In this document: positions 1 through 5,035 of the stretch, one piece after another
Numbering within the stretch: the first letter of the stretch is position 1
Layout: each line of letters opens with the position of its first letter
Assembly: GCA_964575675.1 (NCBI GenBank)
Contig: CAZNRY010000216.1
Location: 1 to 5,192 of the forward strand
Origin: CAZNRY01 sp964575675
GTDB lineage: Bacteria > Eisenbacteria > RBG-16-71-46 > CAIMUX01 > VGJL01
Reading direction: 5' to 3'
DNA: 5,192 bases
The notes under the pieces: model-generated
Told to the model about the DNA's origin: nothing
What the model saw: only the letters and a program-made list of their open reading frames with translations
The model's database searches: none
Position numbers and translations under genes: made by a program

Positions 1-443
1 GCTACCCATCCGAACCTCCTGTCTCTGGACAAAACCGGAGCTGCTGAGCAACCCGCATGGAAAGCTCTGGACAGTACCTTGGCGCGTCGGCGAGGCGCAT
101 AGGCCGGATCGACCACGTGGTGGCACCGCGCGCACAGCCACTGCACTTCCAGTGGGCGCGAGTAGTCGGGATGATGCGCATGCAAGACCCGGCGTTCGAT
201 CGCGCGGCCACACCTCTCGCATGCAGCCGGTTTGATGATCCTCCCGCTCTCAACCGCCCGCTGGAGCAGGCGACGGGTCTGGCCTTTGAGATCCTGCCTT
301 CGGGCCCTTTGGTAGTCCCGATCCCTTCTTCTCACCTCCTCCTCGGTCATCGGGAGTCGCTTGGGTTTGGCAGCAAGCCGGGCCGCTCTCTCAGTTTTGG
401 CATGCTGAACCTCCTCGGTCGTTCGGTAGATCCGGCCGCTCAC
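1..443 (-). CDS. HNH-type endonuclease-like protein, 3' end beyond window
   Basis: I translated this by hand. The minus-strand frame opens at GTG 443-441 and stays open through 147 codons to the window edge, so the C-terminus is missing. Visible features are a highly charged, probably helical N-terminal part (about residues 10-60, rich in E, R and K); a zinc-knuckle pair CERC (C75, C78); the core HAHHPDY (H88-Y94); PLEV; and WLCARCHH with C104 and C107. The CxxC...HHxDYxxPLxVxWLCxxCH pattern is typical of small phage and island HNH proteins, which bind zinc and often nick or cut DNA; that function is family knowledge, not shown here. The start is set by AGGAGG at 456-451, 7 bases upstream, and by a GTGA overlap with the zinc-ribbon gene. 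ATG at 350 is a less likely alternative. It is the last visible gene of the replication unit. Family call fairly secure; activity unknown. Confidence 0.82.
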   Translation of the reverse strand, partial: MSGRIYRTTEEVQHAKTERAARLAAKPKRLPMTEEEVRRRDRDYQRARRQDLKGQTRRLLQRAVESGRIIKPAACERCGRAIERRVLHAHHPDYSRPLEVQWLCARCHHVVDPAYAPRRRAKVLSRAFHAGCSAAPVLSRDRRFGWV

Positions 444-781
444 CTGCGTTCCTCCTGCCTGGTCGTCCGCTCCCGTTGCTTGGCTTTCTGTCGAGCACAA
501 TCCCGACAATGCCGCGATCGTCCGAAATCAGATCCCCCGCAATGACGACAGGCGACCCTTGCGCCTCGAACAGGGGGCGCACCAGCCTTGGTGCGGGCTT
601 GGTGCGGGGCTTGGTGCGTCCCGCGTAACTCGATACGCCTGCAATGCAATAGGTTCGCTTTCGTGGTGCGTGTGCTGTTGCGGTGCGTGGTGCGCGGGAC
701 ACGCCCGTTGGTGCGTGGTGCGCGTCTCTTATAGACGCACCAGAGCACCAAGGGTGTCAGGGTGTCACCAAGCGGGGTCAT
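440..781 (-). CDS. Small basic zinc-ribbon protein (CxxC-x10-CxxC), translationally coupled
   Basis: This is a 113-residue protein. The C-terminal third carries CRHC (C77, C80) and CRDC (C91, C94) ten residues apart, followed by a strongly basic and charged tail. This resembles the zinc ribbon that often opens phage HNH-type proteins. Here it is a separate gene, immediately followed by an HNH gene in another frame with a GTGA overlap. The start ATG 781-779 overlaps the stop of the ATPase gene (ATGA) and has AAGGAAGGA at 798-790, 8 bases upstream. The first ~75 residues are low-complexity, rich in R, T, H and P, and are encoded by the GGTGCG repeat cluster. That part may therefore be under DNA-level rather than protein-level constraint. 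TTG 649 is a possible later start without a good ribosome site. The role may be DNA or RNA binding, or a partner of the HNH protein; this is inference. Confidence 0.6.
   Translation of the reverse strand: MTPLGDTLTPLVLWCVYKRRAPRTNGRVPRTTHRNSTRTTKANLLHCRRIELRGTHQAPHQARTKAGAPPVRGARVACRHCGGSDFGRSRHCRDCARQKAKQRERTTRQEERR
451..456 (-). promoter_or_regulatory. Shine-Dalgarno site deciding the GTG start of the HNH gene
   Basis: AGGAGG on the minus strand ends 7 bases before GTG 443. It lies inside the end of the upstream zinc-ribbon gene. This spacing, together with the GTGA overlap, favours GTG 443 over the internal ATG at 350. Confidence 0.7.
578..741. repeat. Cluster of GGTGCG hexamers, candidate iterons or origin
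   Basis: GGTGCG occurs on the plus strand at 590, 601, 613, 665, 682, 689, 710 and 717 (first base of each). Its complement CGCACC occurs at 578-583 and 736-741. Three copies are part of a near-perfect 11-base tandem, CTTGGTGCGGG, at 587-597, 598-608 and (partial) 610-618. Two more pairs form a 15-base direct repeat, GGTGCGTGGTGCGCG, at 682-696 and 710-724. Ten copies in 164 bases is far above chance for a hexamer, even in G+C-rich DNA. The position directly behind a replication ATPase gene resembles the iteron or cis-replication regions of P4-like elements and plasmids. Origin function is inference. The cluster overlaps the zinc-ribbon reading frame. Confidence 0.6.
717..741. repeat. Inverted repeat with A+T-rich loop at the edge of the GGTGCG cluster
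   Basis: GCGTCT (722-727) and AGACGC (733-738) form a 6-bp perfect stem around the loop CTTAT. The stem is flanked by oppositely oriented GGTGCG (717-722) and CGCACC (736-741), so the pairing extends outward if a 2-base bulge is allowed. It could be a structured element of a replication origin. There is no T-run to suggest a terminator. Confidence 0.45.
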
Positions 782-2148
782 TCGGTCCGTCCTTCCTTCT
801 TTGCTCGAGACAGAAGACGGGTGACTCGGCTGTGATCCTTGCCGACTTCCTTCCCGATCTGCCGATGGGTGAGTCCTTCCCGTGACAACTCGATCACCTT
901 CTCGAATGTCGCGTCCTCGATACTGCGAACGGTCCAGGTCCATCCTGTTGGGTCCTGGTGGAGCGTCGCCTCGATAGGGGATACGTCCGCGCCGTATGCG
1001 CCGCGGCTCTTGGCGTAGTGCAGCTCGAACCGTGCGCCCTGGGTCGGGGAGTAGTCCTTGGGGTGCTTGAGCTCGAGGATGGTATCAAGAATGTCCTCCC
1101 GCTTGGACGTGCCGCGTGGATTGCCGGACCTCCCGGCGTGGTGGACGTATGCCGCCATGATTCCCCGTTGCCGGAGCCGGAGCAGGAACTCCTGGGCGCA
1201 TTCCCAGGACTCTGCCTCGTTCTCGATCCCGCCGTGGAACAGGGTCGATACGTTGTCCAGGATCACGACCGCGATCCCGTCGAGGTGCGTCTCGAGCTTC
1301 TCTTGCCCCTTAGGGTCGGAGAGGTTCGGCATTTGCCCGGGGTCCTGGATGTCGCGGGCGAGGATGCGGAGGTTCTCGAGGGATCCGTGGTCGTAGGCTT
1401 CGCGGTTGATGCGGAGCCGCTCCTGGATCGTCTCGAGTGGGAGCTCGCCGTCGACCAGGAGGACGCGCCGCGCCGTCTCGGCCGTCCACTCGAGGAACCG
1501 TCCGCCGGATGCGATCGCAGCGGCGATGCCTTCGGCGACCCATGACTTGCCGATCCCGCGGGCCGCGTAGACCATTGCGAGATCCTTCTCCCTGAAGATC
1601 GGCTTCAGGATGTAGGAGCGGGCCGGGATGCGGAGCTCGAGCAGCCCGTCGCCTGAGACGATGCAGAGCGGTTGCTTGGCGCGGGCTTGTGCCTCGAGCT
1701 CGATTTCTGCCGCCTCACGCGCGAACGATGCGACCGCCTGCTCGGGGTCCGATCCGTTGCTCGCAGCCGCTCCCGCCCGGAGTAGCAGCTCCCGCCACCG
1801 TCGGTCGAGGGACCGGCGCATGATCGCCCGCATGTGCGCGAGAACAGCGTCCGGCGATAGACCCTTGCCCCCTTTGTCCTGAAGGTCGGAGAGGTATGAT
1901 CCCCAACCCATGCCGATGGGCGCGGGGATGTTGCGCTGCGTCAGGACTGCAAGGACGCTCTGAGGGGTCAGAGATTCCGCCCGGAGCATGACGCCGAAGA
2001 GCTCCCCGAGGTGCGGGTCCTCGAAGTGTGAGGGCTTCAGGGTATGCCGCACGATCTCGAGGCCCTCCGGCGCGAAGAGGAAGGAACCCAGGAGGTCCTC
2101 CTCGTCAAGCCGCCGCTCGGTCGGGGTCAGGACCGGCGCAGAGCTCAT
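778..2148 (-). CDS. Replication ATPase/helicase: DnaB_N-like domain, RepA-type RecA core, C-terminal HTH
   Basis: This is a 456-residue protein. Residues ~14-110 resemble the DnaB N-terminal helical domain. Residues ~165-400 form a RecA-like core of the RepA/AAA_25 type, with Walker A AARGIGKS (A195-S202, K201), a strand ending VDGE (D233, E235), Walker B VVILDN (D298), a VHH sensor segment (H336, H337) and GTSKRED (346-352), a motif common in RepA-like ATPases of mobile elements. Residues ~425-450 (THRQIGKEVGKDHSRVTRLL) look like a helix-turn-helix. The family consists of hexameric ATPases that open or unwind DNA at a plasmid or satellite-phage origin. I see no primase motif. The start ATG overlaps the stop of the 75-residue gene (ATGA). 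A GGTGCG repeat cluster lies directly downstream and could be its target, perhaps read by the C-terminal HTH; that link is inference. The ATPase call is firm; helicase activity is less certain. Confidence 0.9.
   Translation of the reverse strand: MSSAPVLTPTERRLDEEDLLGSFLFAPEGLEIVRHTLKPSHFEDPHLGELFGVMLRAESLTPQSVLAVLTQRNIPAPIGMGWGSYLSDLQDKGGKGLSPDAVLAHMRAIMRRSLDRRWRELLLRAGAAASNGSDPEQAVASFAREAAEIELEAQARAKQPLCIVSGDGLLELRIPARSYILKPIFREKDLAMVYAARGIGKSWVAEGIAAAIASGGRFLEWTAETARRVLLVDGELPLETIQERLRINREAYDHGSLENLRILARDIQDPGQMPNLSDPKGQEKLETHLDGIAVVILDNVSTLFHGGIENEAESWECAQEFLLRLRQRGIMAAYVHHAGRSGNPRGTSKREDILDTILELKHPKDYSPTQGARFELHYAKSRGAYGADVSPIEATLHQDPTGWTWTVRSIEDATFEKVIELSREGLTHRQIGKEVGKDHSRVTRLLSRAKKEGRTE
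790..798 (-). promoter_or_regulatory. Shine-Dalgarno site for the zinc-ribbon gene
   Basis: AAGGAAGGA on the minus strand ends 8 bases before ATG 781, within the last codons of the ATPase gene. It supports the ATGA-coupled start even though the N-terminal half of the protein looks atypical. Confidence 0.6.
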
Positions 2149-2372
2149 GCCCCGGCCGCCTTCGGCGTGACGCGCTCATAGCCTTCCGGGATTCCGAGCA
2201 TCCACTTGACCCGGTACAGTCCCGCCTTGCCCCGCGCCAATCGAGCAATGAGATCCGCGTCTCCTTGGACCTGCGCGACGAGCATCAGGGTCGTGATCGC
2301 TTGGCAGACGCGGCCGAAAACGACGGGATCGTCCACCAGGTCGGAGACGTTCCCCGAAGGCCCGGAGCTCAT
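2145..2372 (-). CDS. Uncharacterised 75-residue protein between the AlpA-like regulator and the ATPase
   Basis: I do not recognise this protein. It has a Gly/Ser/Asp-rich start, a central hydrophobic and probably helical stretch (about residues 17-45, with CQAITTLMLVAQVQ then LIARLARG), and a basic segment with LYRVKWMLG. There is no signal peptide, no CxxC and no clear HTH. It overlaps the regulator stop by ATGA at its 5' end and the ATPase start by ATGA at its 3' end, so its stoichiometry is probably tied to both. A G-rich ribosome site (GGAAGGGG) lies about 7 bases before the ATG. Its position suggests a replication accessory or loader-like role, which is only inference. Confidence 0.72.
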   Translation of the reverse strand: MSSGPSGNVSDLVDDPVVFGRVCQAITTLMLVAQVQGDADLIARLARGKAGLYRVKWMLGIPEGYERVTPKAAGA

Positions 2373-2563
2373 GCCTTCGCCCCTTCCACCGCGCGCTCGA
2401 GGCCGCGGATCCAGGCTTCGATCTCGTTAGAGCGCCAACCGACTGCGCGATCTCCGAGCCGCACCCGCGCGGGGAAGGTCCCCGCCCGCTCGCGCCGCCA
2501 GATCGACGTGCGACTGAGGCCGGTCGCTTCGGTCACCTCACTGATTCGTAGAACACGTTTCAT
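2369..2563 (-). CDS. AlpA/MerR-like helix-turn-helix regulator or excisionase
   Basis: This is a 64-residue protein with the AlpA architecture: RVLRISEVTEATGLSRTSIW (residues 3-22) forms the helix-turn-helix, RRERAGTFPARVRLG the wing region, and VGWRSNEIEAWIRG (41-54) the closing helix. The spacing and the W..NEIEAWI ending are typical of the AlpA family (P4-like and CP4-57-like islands). Members activate or repress integrase and excision genes or act directly as recombination directionality factors. It is the first gene of the replication unit and has its own ribosome site, GGGGGTGATC, 7 bases from the ATG, buried in one arm of a 13-bp inverted repeat that could be its own operator. Family call strong; choice between regulator and excisionase not resolvable here. 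Confidence 0.88.
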   Translation of the reverse strand: MKRVLRISEVTEATGLSRTSIWRRERAGTFPARVRLGDRAVGWRSNEIEAWIRGLERAVEGAKA

Positions 2564-2671
2564 GTGATCACCCCCAGTGCCCGGAGGTTTACCGGGGCAC
2601 TGGGGGTATCGTTGCGGAGTGTCCGCTAGGCTGCATCCTCACCCCTTCGTTCAGTGGTGAGGGTGATGGCT
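2564..2671. other. Control gap between the two transcription units
   Basis: This 108-base gap is the only real intergenic space among the genes. Besides the large repeat at 2570-2607 it holds GCGGA-GTG-TCCGC (2614-2626) and CTCACC...GGTGAG (2638-2643 with 2656-2661, extended by CATC/GATG across a 3-base bulge). The last lies just beyond the stop of the 233-residue gene and could be a weak terminator stem, but no T-run follows it on the minus strand. A promoter for the replication unit is expected here. I cannot pick convincing -35 and -10 boxes. Confidence 0.5.
2570..2607 (-). promoter_or_regulatory. 13-bp inverted repeat masking the ribosome site of the AlpA-like gene; operator or RNA hairpin
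   Basis: ACCCCCAGTGCCC (2570-2582) is perfectly complementary to GGGCACTGGGGGT (2595-2607), with a 12-base loop that can pair further (GG/CC). Read on the minus strand, the second arm contains GGGGGT of the Shine-Dalgarno sequence GGGGGTGATC, 7 bases before ATG 2563. A transcript starting upstream would fold the ribosome site into a very stable stem. A dimeric regulator such as the AlpA-like protein could equally bind it as DNA. No T-run follows, so an intrinsic terminator is unlikely. Confidence 0.6.
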
Positions 2672-3373
2672 CTATTTGGACTTAGGGTGGTGAGAGTTCT
2701 TTACTCCCTGTCGGGGGTTTTTCGGCTTGGCTCCATCGGGATAGATACGAGAGGCACGCGGAAGATCGCTTGGGCAGCGCCTCTCTTCGCGGTGAATACG
2801 CTCGATTGACTTCGGATGGAGGATGCGCTTGTACTTCTTCGCGACATACTTCGACACCGCTTCAAAGACTGTTTCGATTGCATTCCTCCCGGCGGTCATC
2901 GGGAGGCCGTCCTTTCCCTTCACAAACTTCAGGCCGGATAGGCGCTGCCAGGGTTCGCGCTTCTCCCCTGGTTTCTCGCGCCGGTTCGCCTCAACGAGCA
3001 TCCAGACCATTCGTCGAAACGCGAGGTCAGAAGGGGAGCGGGGGAGACTCCGATGCCGCCGAAGCTGGAAGGCCTCGTCCAGGGACCGAACATGATCCCG
3101 CGCCGTTGGCTGTCGATCGACGGCGCTCAGTCGAAACCCAGTGAGGTACTCATAGAGAACTGTCGCGAAAAGCTCGACTGTGCTTCGGTCCAAATCGTCG
3201 AGTCCATGCGTCCCGAGATTCACGTCTTGCCCGTTCGTAATGATTCCATAGCTCGAGCCGGACGCTAGCAAGGCGCAATGCATATCTCGAAGGAGTTGCT
3301 CCCCTCCTCCTGGATAGGCCCGCAGCGCCTTGACGGTATCGAGTGGAGCGATCGCCCTTCCCTCAAGATTCAT
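2672..3373 (-). CDS. Uncharacterised 233-residue protein coupled to the integrase
   Basis: I do not recognise this family. The N-terminal half (about 1-85) looks like a compact mixed fold, with LLRDMHCALLASGSSYGIITNGQDVNLG and an acidic helix DDLDRSTVELFATVLYEYLTGF. The middle (100-150) is rich in R and K. Residues 160-198 (AGRNAIETVFEAVSKYVAKKY, KSIERIHREE) resemble a helical DNA-binding or winged-helix segment, and the last 35 residues are Lys/Arg/Pro-rich. There are only two cysteines and no membrane segment. The start overlaps the integrase stop (ATGA) and has AAGGAGG at 3387-3381, 7 bases upstream, so translation initiation should be efficient. It ends with TAG just before the control gap. 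A nucleic-acid-binding role is plausible from the basic C-terminus but unproven. Confidence 0.72.
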   Translation of the reverse strand: MNLEGRAIAPLDTVKALRAYPGGGEQLLRDMHCALLASGSSYGIITNGQDVNLGTHGLDDLDRSTVELFATVLYEYLTGFRLSAVDRQPTARDHVRSLDEAFQLRRHRSLPRSPSDLAFRRMVWMLVEANRREKPGEKREPWQRLSGLKFVKGKDGLPMTAGRNAIETVFEAVSKYVAKKYKRILHPKSIERIHREERRCPSDLPRASRIYPDGAKPKNPRQGVKNSHHPKSK

Positions 3374-4554
3374 GCCCTCGCCTCCTTCTTCTTCGCGATC
3401 GCTTCGAGCTCACCCGCCCACTTCTCGAGGGCGACGCGCATCTCGGGGATGTAGGAGTGTCGATCGTAGACCGCGGTGACGCCGCTTTCGGCGTGGTTCA
3501 GGATCTTCGCCACGGTGAGACGGGGAATCCCCGCGCCCGTCATGTAGGTCGCCGCGGTCCGCCTGAGATCGTGAGGGCCGAAGGGTTCAACATCGAGCTT
3601 CTCGAGGTGTCGCCGGACCCACAAGCGGGCCGCGTGCCGATCGAGCGGGCCGCCCTCTTCCCGTTGCGAGGGGAAGACCCAGGCCGATCCCTCGCCGGAC
3701 ATTCGCGCCCGGCCGAAGAGCCGGAGCGCCAACCGGGAGAGGGGGAGGGTATGCGGGAGCCCGTTCTTCGATCGTTCGGCCGGAATCGTCCATTCCTTCC
3801 CCCCGAGGTCGATCTCCTTCCAGCCCGCGCCCGTGACCTCGCCGGAGCGTTGCGCCGTCGCGAGTATGATCGCGAGGGCAAGCCGGGCGGGTTCCGCCGC
3901 GGTCGCAGGCTCGACGGCCTTCCAGACGCGCCGGAGCTCCTTCTCGCTGAGAACGCGGTCGCGCCGATTCTCGGGAGCGGGCCGGGAGACGTGATCGAAG
4001 GGGGAGACTTCCAGGATGTCCCGCTCGATTCCCCATGAGAACATCTTCCGGGCGATCGCGAACGCGCGGTTCGCTGCGATCGGGGTCCCGCGCCGGACCA
4101 TCGAATCGAACAGCTCGATCACGTCGCGGCGCCTGATGTCCTTCGCCTTCCGGCGTCCCCAGGTCGGGAGGATCTCCCGCTCGAGTGTCTTCTCGTCGAC
4201 CTTCCAGGATCGTTTCTTCGCCTTGGAGTGCTTCTCGACAAACTGCTCGGCGAGGTCCGAGACGGTCGGGGCGTTGAGCTCCGTCCGTCGCGCCTGGACC
4301 TGGACCTTGCCGGGGTCGACTCCCTTCTCGATCTGCTCGAGGGCGAGACTGTGGAGCGTATGGGCCCGTCCGACTGAAACGGTCGGATACTTGCCCAAGG
4401 TCGCGCGCCTGAGCTTGCCCTTGAATCGGTACATGAAGACCCAGGACTTGACACCGGCCGGGGAGATGCGGAGCCCCAGGCCCCGCGTCTCCCAGACCTC
4501 GTACCGCTCCGCCCTGGGTTTCAGGTTCAGGACTTGGCGGTCGGTGAACTTCAT
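3370..4554 (-). CDS. int: P4-type tyrosine recombinase (integrase)
   Basis: This is a 394-residue protein that would catalyse site-specific insertion and excision of the element. Residues 1-~90 are the P4-integrase N-terminal arm-binding domain, with the typical sequence RYEVWETRGLGLRISPAGVK and the LGKYPTVSV turn. Residues ~97-185 are the SAM-like core-binding domain. The catalytic domain follows, with R236 (in AQRSGEV), K263, H328 and R331 (HDLRR), H354 (LNH) and nucleophile Y363 (VYDRHSY), all in the expected order, so it appears intact. Length is normal for the family. I chose ATG 4554 rather than the upstream in-frame ATG at 4650. It opens MKFTDRQ as other P4-type integrases do and overlaps the stop of the preceding gene (TAATG), whereas the 32 extra residues lie inside that gene and look non-coding. 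A tRNA-Ala 3' fragment 580 bases upstream is its likely target core. Confidence 0.96.
   Translation of the reverse strand: MKFTDRQVLNLKPRAERYEVWETRGLGLRISPAGVKSWVFMYRFKGKLRRATLGKYPTVSVGRAHTLHSLALEQIEKGVDPGKVQVQARRTELNAPTVSDLAEQFVEKHSKAKKRSWKVDEKTLEREILPTWGRRKAKDIRRRDVIELFDSMVRRGTPIAANRAFAIARKMFSWGIERDILEVSPFDHVSRPAPENRRDRVLSEKELRRVWKAVEPATAAEPARLALAIILATAQRSGEVTGAGWKEIDLGGKEWTIPAERSKNGLPHTLPLSRLALRLFGRARMSGEGSAWVFPSQREEGGPLDRHAARLWVRRHLEKLDVEPFGPHDLRRTAATYMTGAGIPRLTVAKILNHAESGVTAVYDRHSYIPEMRVALEKWAGELEAIAKKKEARA
3381..3387 (-). promoter_or_regulatory. Strong Shine-Dalgarno site of the 233-residue gene
   Basis: AAGGAGG lies within the last integrase codons (which encode Lys/Glu/Ala), 7 bases before ATG 3373. 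It fixes the start and shows that the gene can be translated strongly despite its overlap with the integrase. Confidence 0.65.
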
Positions 4555-4829
4555 TACCGCGCCGCCAGCTTCTTCCGCAGGGTCTCGTGATCTTCGGCCG
4601 TGCTCTCGAGCGTCAGGCGGGCCGAGTCGACGATCGTGACCGCGATCCATTCCTCCGAGTCCATGCCATCACAGCCCGCGGCGAGCTCGGCCGCGGTGAG
4701 AACCTCGACGGGGAGTCTCACGGTCGCAGTCTCGCCGGACAGGCCGATCCTCTTCAGCTTGTGCGTCGTCTTCTCGGGAACGTAGAGCGCCACTTTCGCG
4801 GCCTTGGTGGTCCTGCTAGGCTTGGACAT
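4554..4829 (-). CDS. Uncharacterised 91-residue protein leading the integrase operon
   Basis: I do not recognise this protein. It has a basic N-terminus (MSKPSRTTKAAKVALYVPEKTTHKLKRIG), then an apparently beta-strand-like stretch (ETATVRLPVEV), then acidic and probably helical segments ending in LRKKLAAR. There is no obvious HTH and no signal peptide. The start ATG 4829 has AAGGAGG at 4846-4840, 10 bases upstream. The stop overlaps the integrase start as TAATG, so integrase translation probably depends on this gene. Its position before an integrase suggests a small regulator or recombination accessory factor, but nothing in the sequence proves it. I judge it real from its strong ribosome site, its coupling and its coding-like composition. 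Confidence 0.68.
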   Translation of the reverse strand: MSKPSRTTKAAKVALYVPEKTTHKLKRIGLSGETATVRLPVEVLTAAELAAGCDGMDSEEWIAVTIVDSARLTLESTAEDHETLRKKLAAR

Positions 4830-4886
4830 GGTGACTCATCCTCCTTACAGGTTGAGTTGCCGACGGGCCGATCGAGGCGATCTGTT

Positions 4887-4907
4887 ACCCAGGTGTTACC
4901 CCTGGGT
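4887..4907 (-). promoter_or_regulatory. 7-bp inverted repeat, possible operator over a weak integrase-operon promoter
   Basis: ACCCAGG (4887-4893) and CCTGGGT (4901-4907) are perfect inverted repeats around TGTTACC. On the minus strand, TTCACC (4910-4905) and TAACAG (4887-4882) are 17 bases apart and could be poor -35 and -10 boxes with the repeat as spacer, about 50 bases before the ATG. The boxes match the consensus weakly, so the promoter call is tentative. The symmetric repeat itself is clear. Confidence 0.35.
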
Positions 4908-4953
4908 GAAAAGCAAGCGCGGTACAGCGGTTTCCGCGCAGCATGTCTCCCTT

Positions 4954-4964
4954 TCATGAGGTCG
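4954..4964 (+). repeat. 11-base copy of an internal tRNA-fragment sequence
   Basis: TCATGAGGTCG occurs here and again at 5145-5155, where it forms the anticodon-stem 3' strand and variable loop of the tRNA-Ala fragment. Similarity weakens after it, although both copies have TCGATC shortly downstream. It may be a secondary recombinase site or the relic of an older attachment core. Confidence 0.4.
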
Positions 4965-4981
4965 CTCTCGATCGGCCCTGT

Positions 4982-5002
4982 TACCCGGAACCCCTCCGGG
5001 TA
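4982..5002. repeat. 8-bp perfect inverted repeat (hairpin)
   Basis: TACCCGGA (4982-4989) pairs with TCCGGGTA (4995-5002) around ACCCC. There is no T-run on either side, so it is probably a protein-binding or structural element of the attachment region rather than an intrinsic terminator. Confidence 0.45.
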
Positions 5003-5016
5003 GACTTCCTGACCCG

Positions 5017-5035
5017 GCAGCGCATGAAACGCTGC
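5017..5035. repeat. 6-bp inverted repeat around CATGAAA
   Basis: GCAGCG (5017-5022) and CGCTGC (5030-5035) form a stem around a 7-base loop. Part of the loop and right arm (TGAAACGC) recurs at 5109-5116 close to the tRNA fragment, hinting at a repeated recombinase or accessory-factor site. Confidence 0.35.

Larger units (their letters stand above)
4865..4978. repeat. 12-bp perfect inverted repeat, arms 91 bases apart
   Basis: GGGCCGATCGAG (4865-4876) and CTCGATCGGCCC (4967-4978) are exact reverse complements. Each arm has TGTTACCC to its right, directly for the right arm and after 6 bases for the left arm. The arms bracket the probable integrase operon promoter. They could be paired binding sites for integrase or a repressor looping the promoter. 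Confidence 0.5.

Noticed and set aside
57..545. 162-residue plus-strand ORF
   Set aside because: It is antisense to the HNH gene and the zinc-ribbon tail, which carry recognisable metal-binding motifs.
391..702. 103-residue minus-strand ORF in another frame
   Set aside because: It overlaps the zinc-ribbon frame, lacks a good ribosome site, and shows no motif comparable to the paired CxxC. A short stretch looks protein-like but not enough to call.
578..741. CRISPR array
   Set aside because: Repeats are only 6-15 bases, irregularly spaced, in both orientations and without spacer-sized unique inserts.
440..943. Longer 167-residue start for the zinc-ribbon gene
   Set aside because: It would overlap the conserved HTH tail of the ATPase by about 165 bases, whereas ATG 781 has a coupled ATGA and a ribosome site.
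958..1545. 195-residue plus-strand ORF
   Set aside because: It is antisense to the ATPase core with Walker motifs on the other strand. The Leu/Val/Glu/Asp-rich composition is a codon-mirror effect.
2028..2567. 179-residue plus-strand ORF
   Set aside because: It spans antisense to three overlapping minus-strand genes, including the clear AlpA-like gene, and is rich in Arg, Ser and Pro without motifs.
2634..2668. Intrinsic terminator after the 233-residue gene
   Set aside because: A modest stem is possible, but no T-run follows on the minus strand, so I leave it as a possible structure only.
3343..4038. 231-residue plus-strand ORF
   Set aside because: It is antisense to the integrase, whose catalytic motifs are intact. 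Its composition is what high-G+C antisense frames give, and it has no ribosome site or recognisable domain.
4552..4650. Integrase start at ATG 4650
   Set aside because: It adds 32 Arg/Asp/Gly-rich residues antithetical to the family N-terminus and lies in the preceding gene. The TAATG-coupled start at 4554 gives the normal MKFTDRQ opening.
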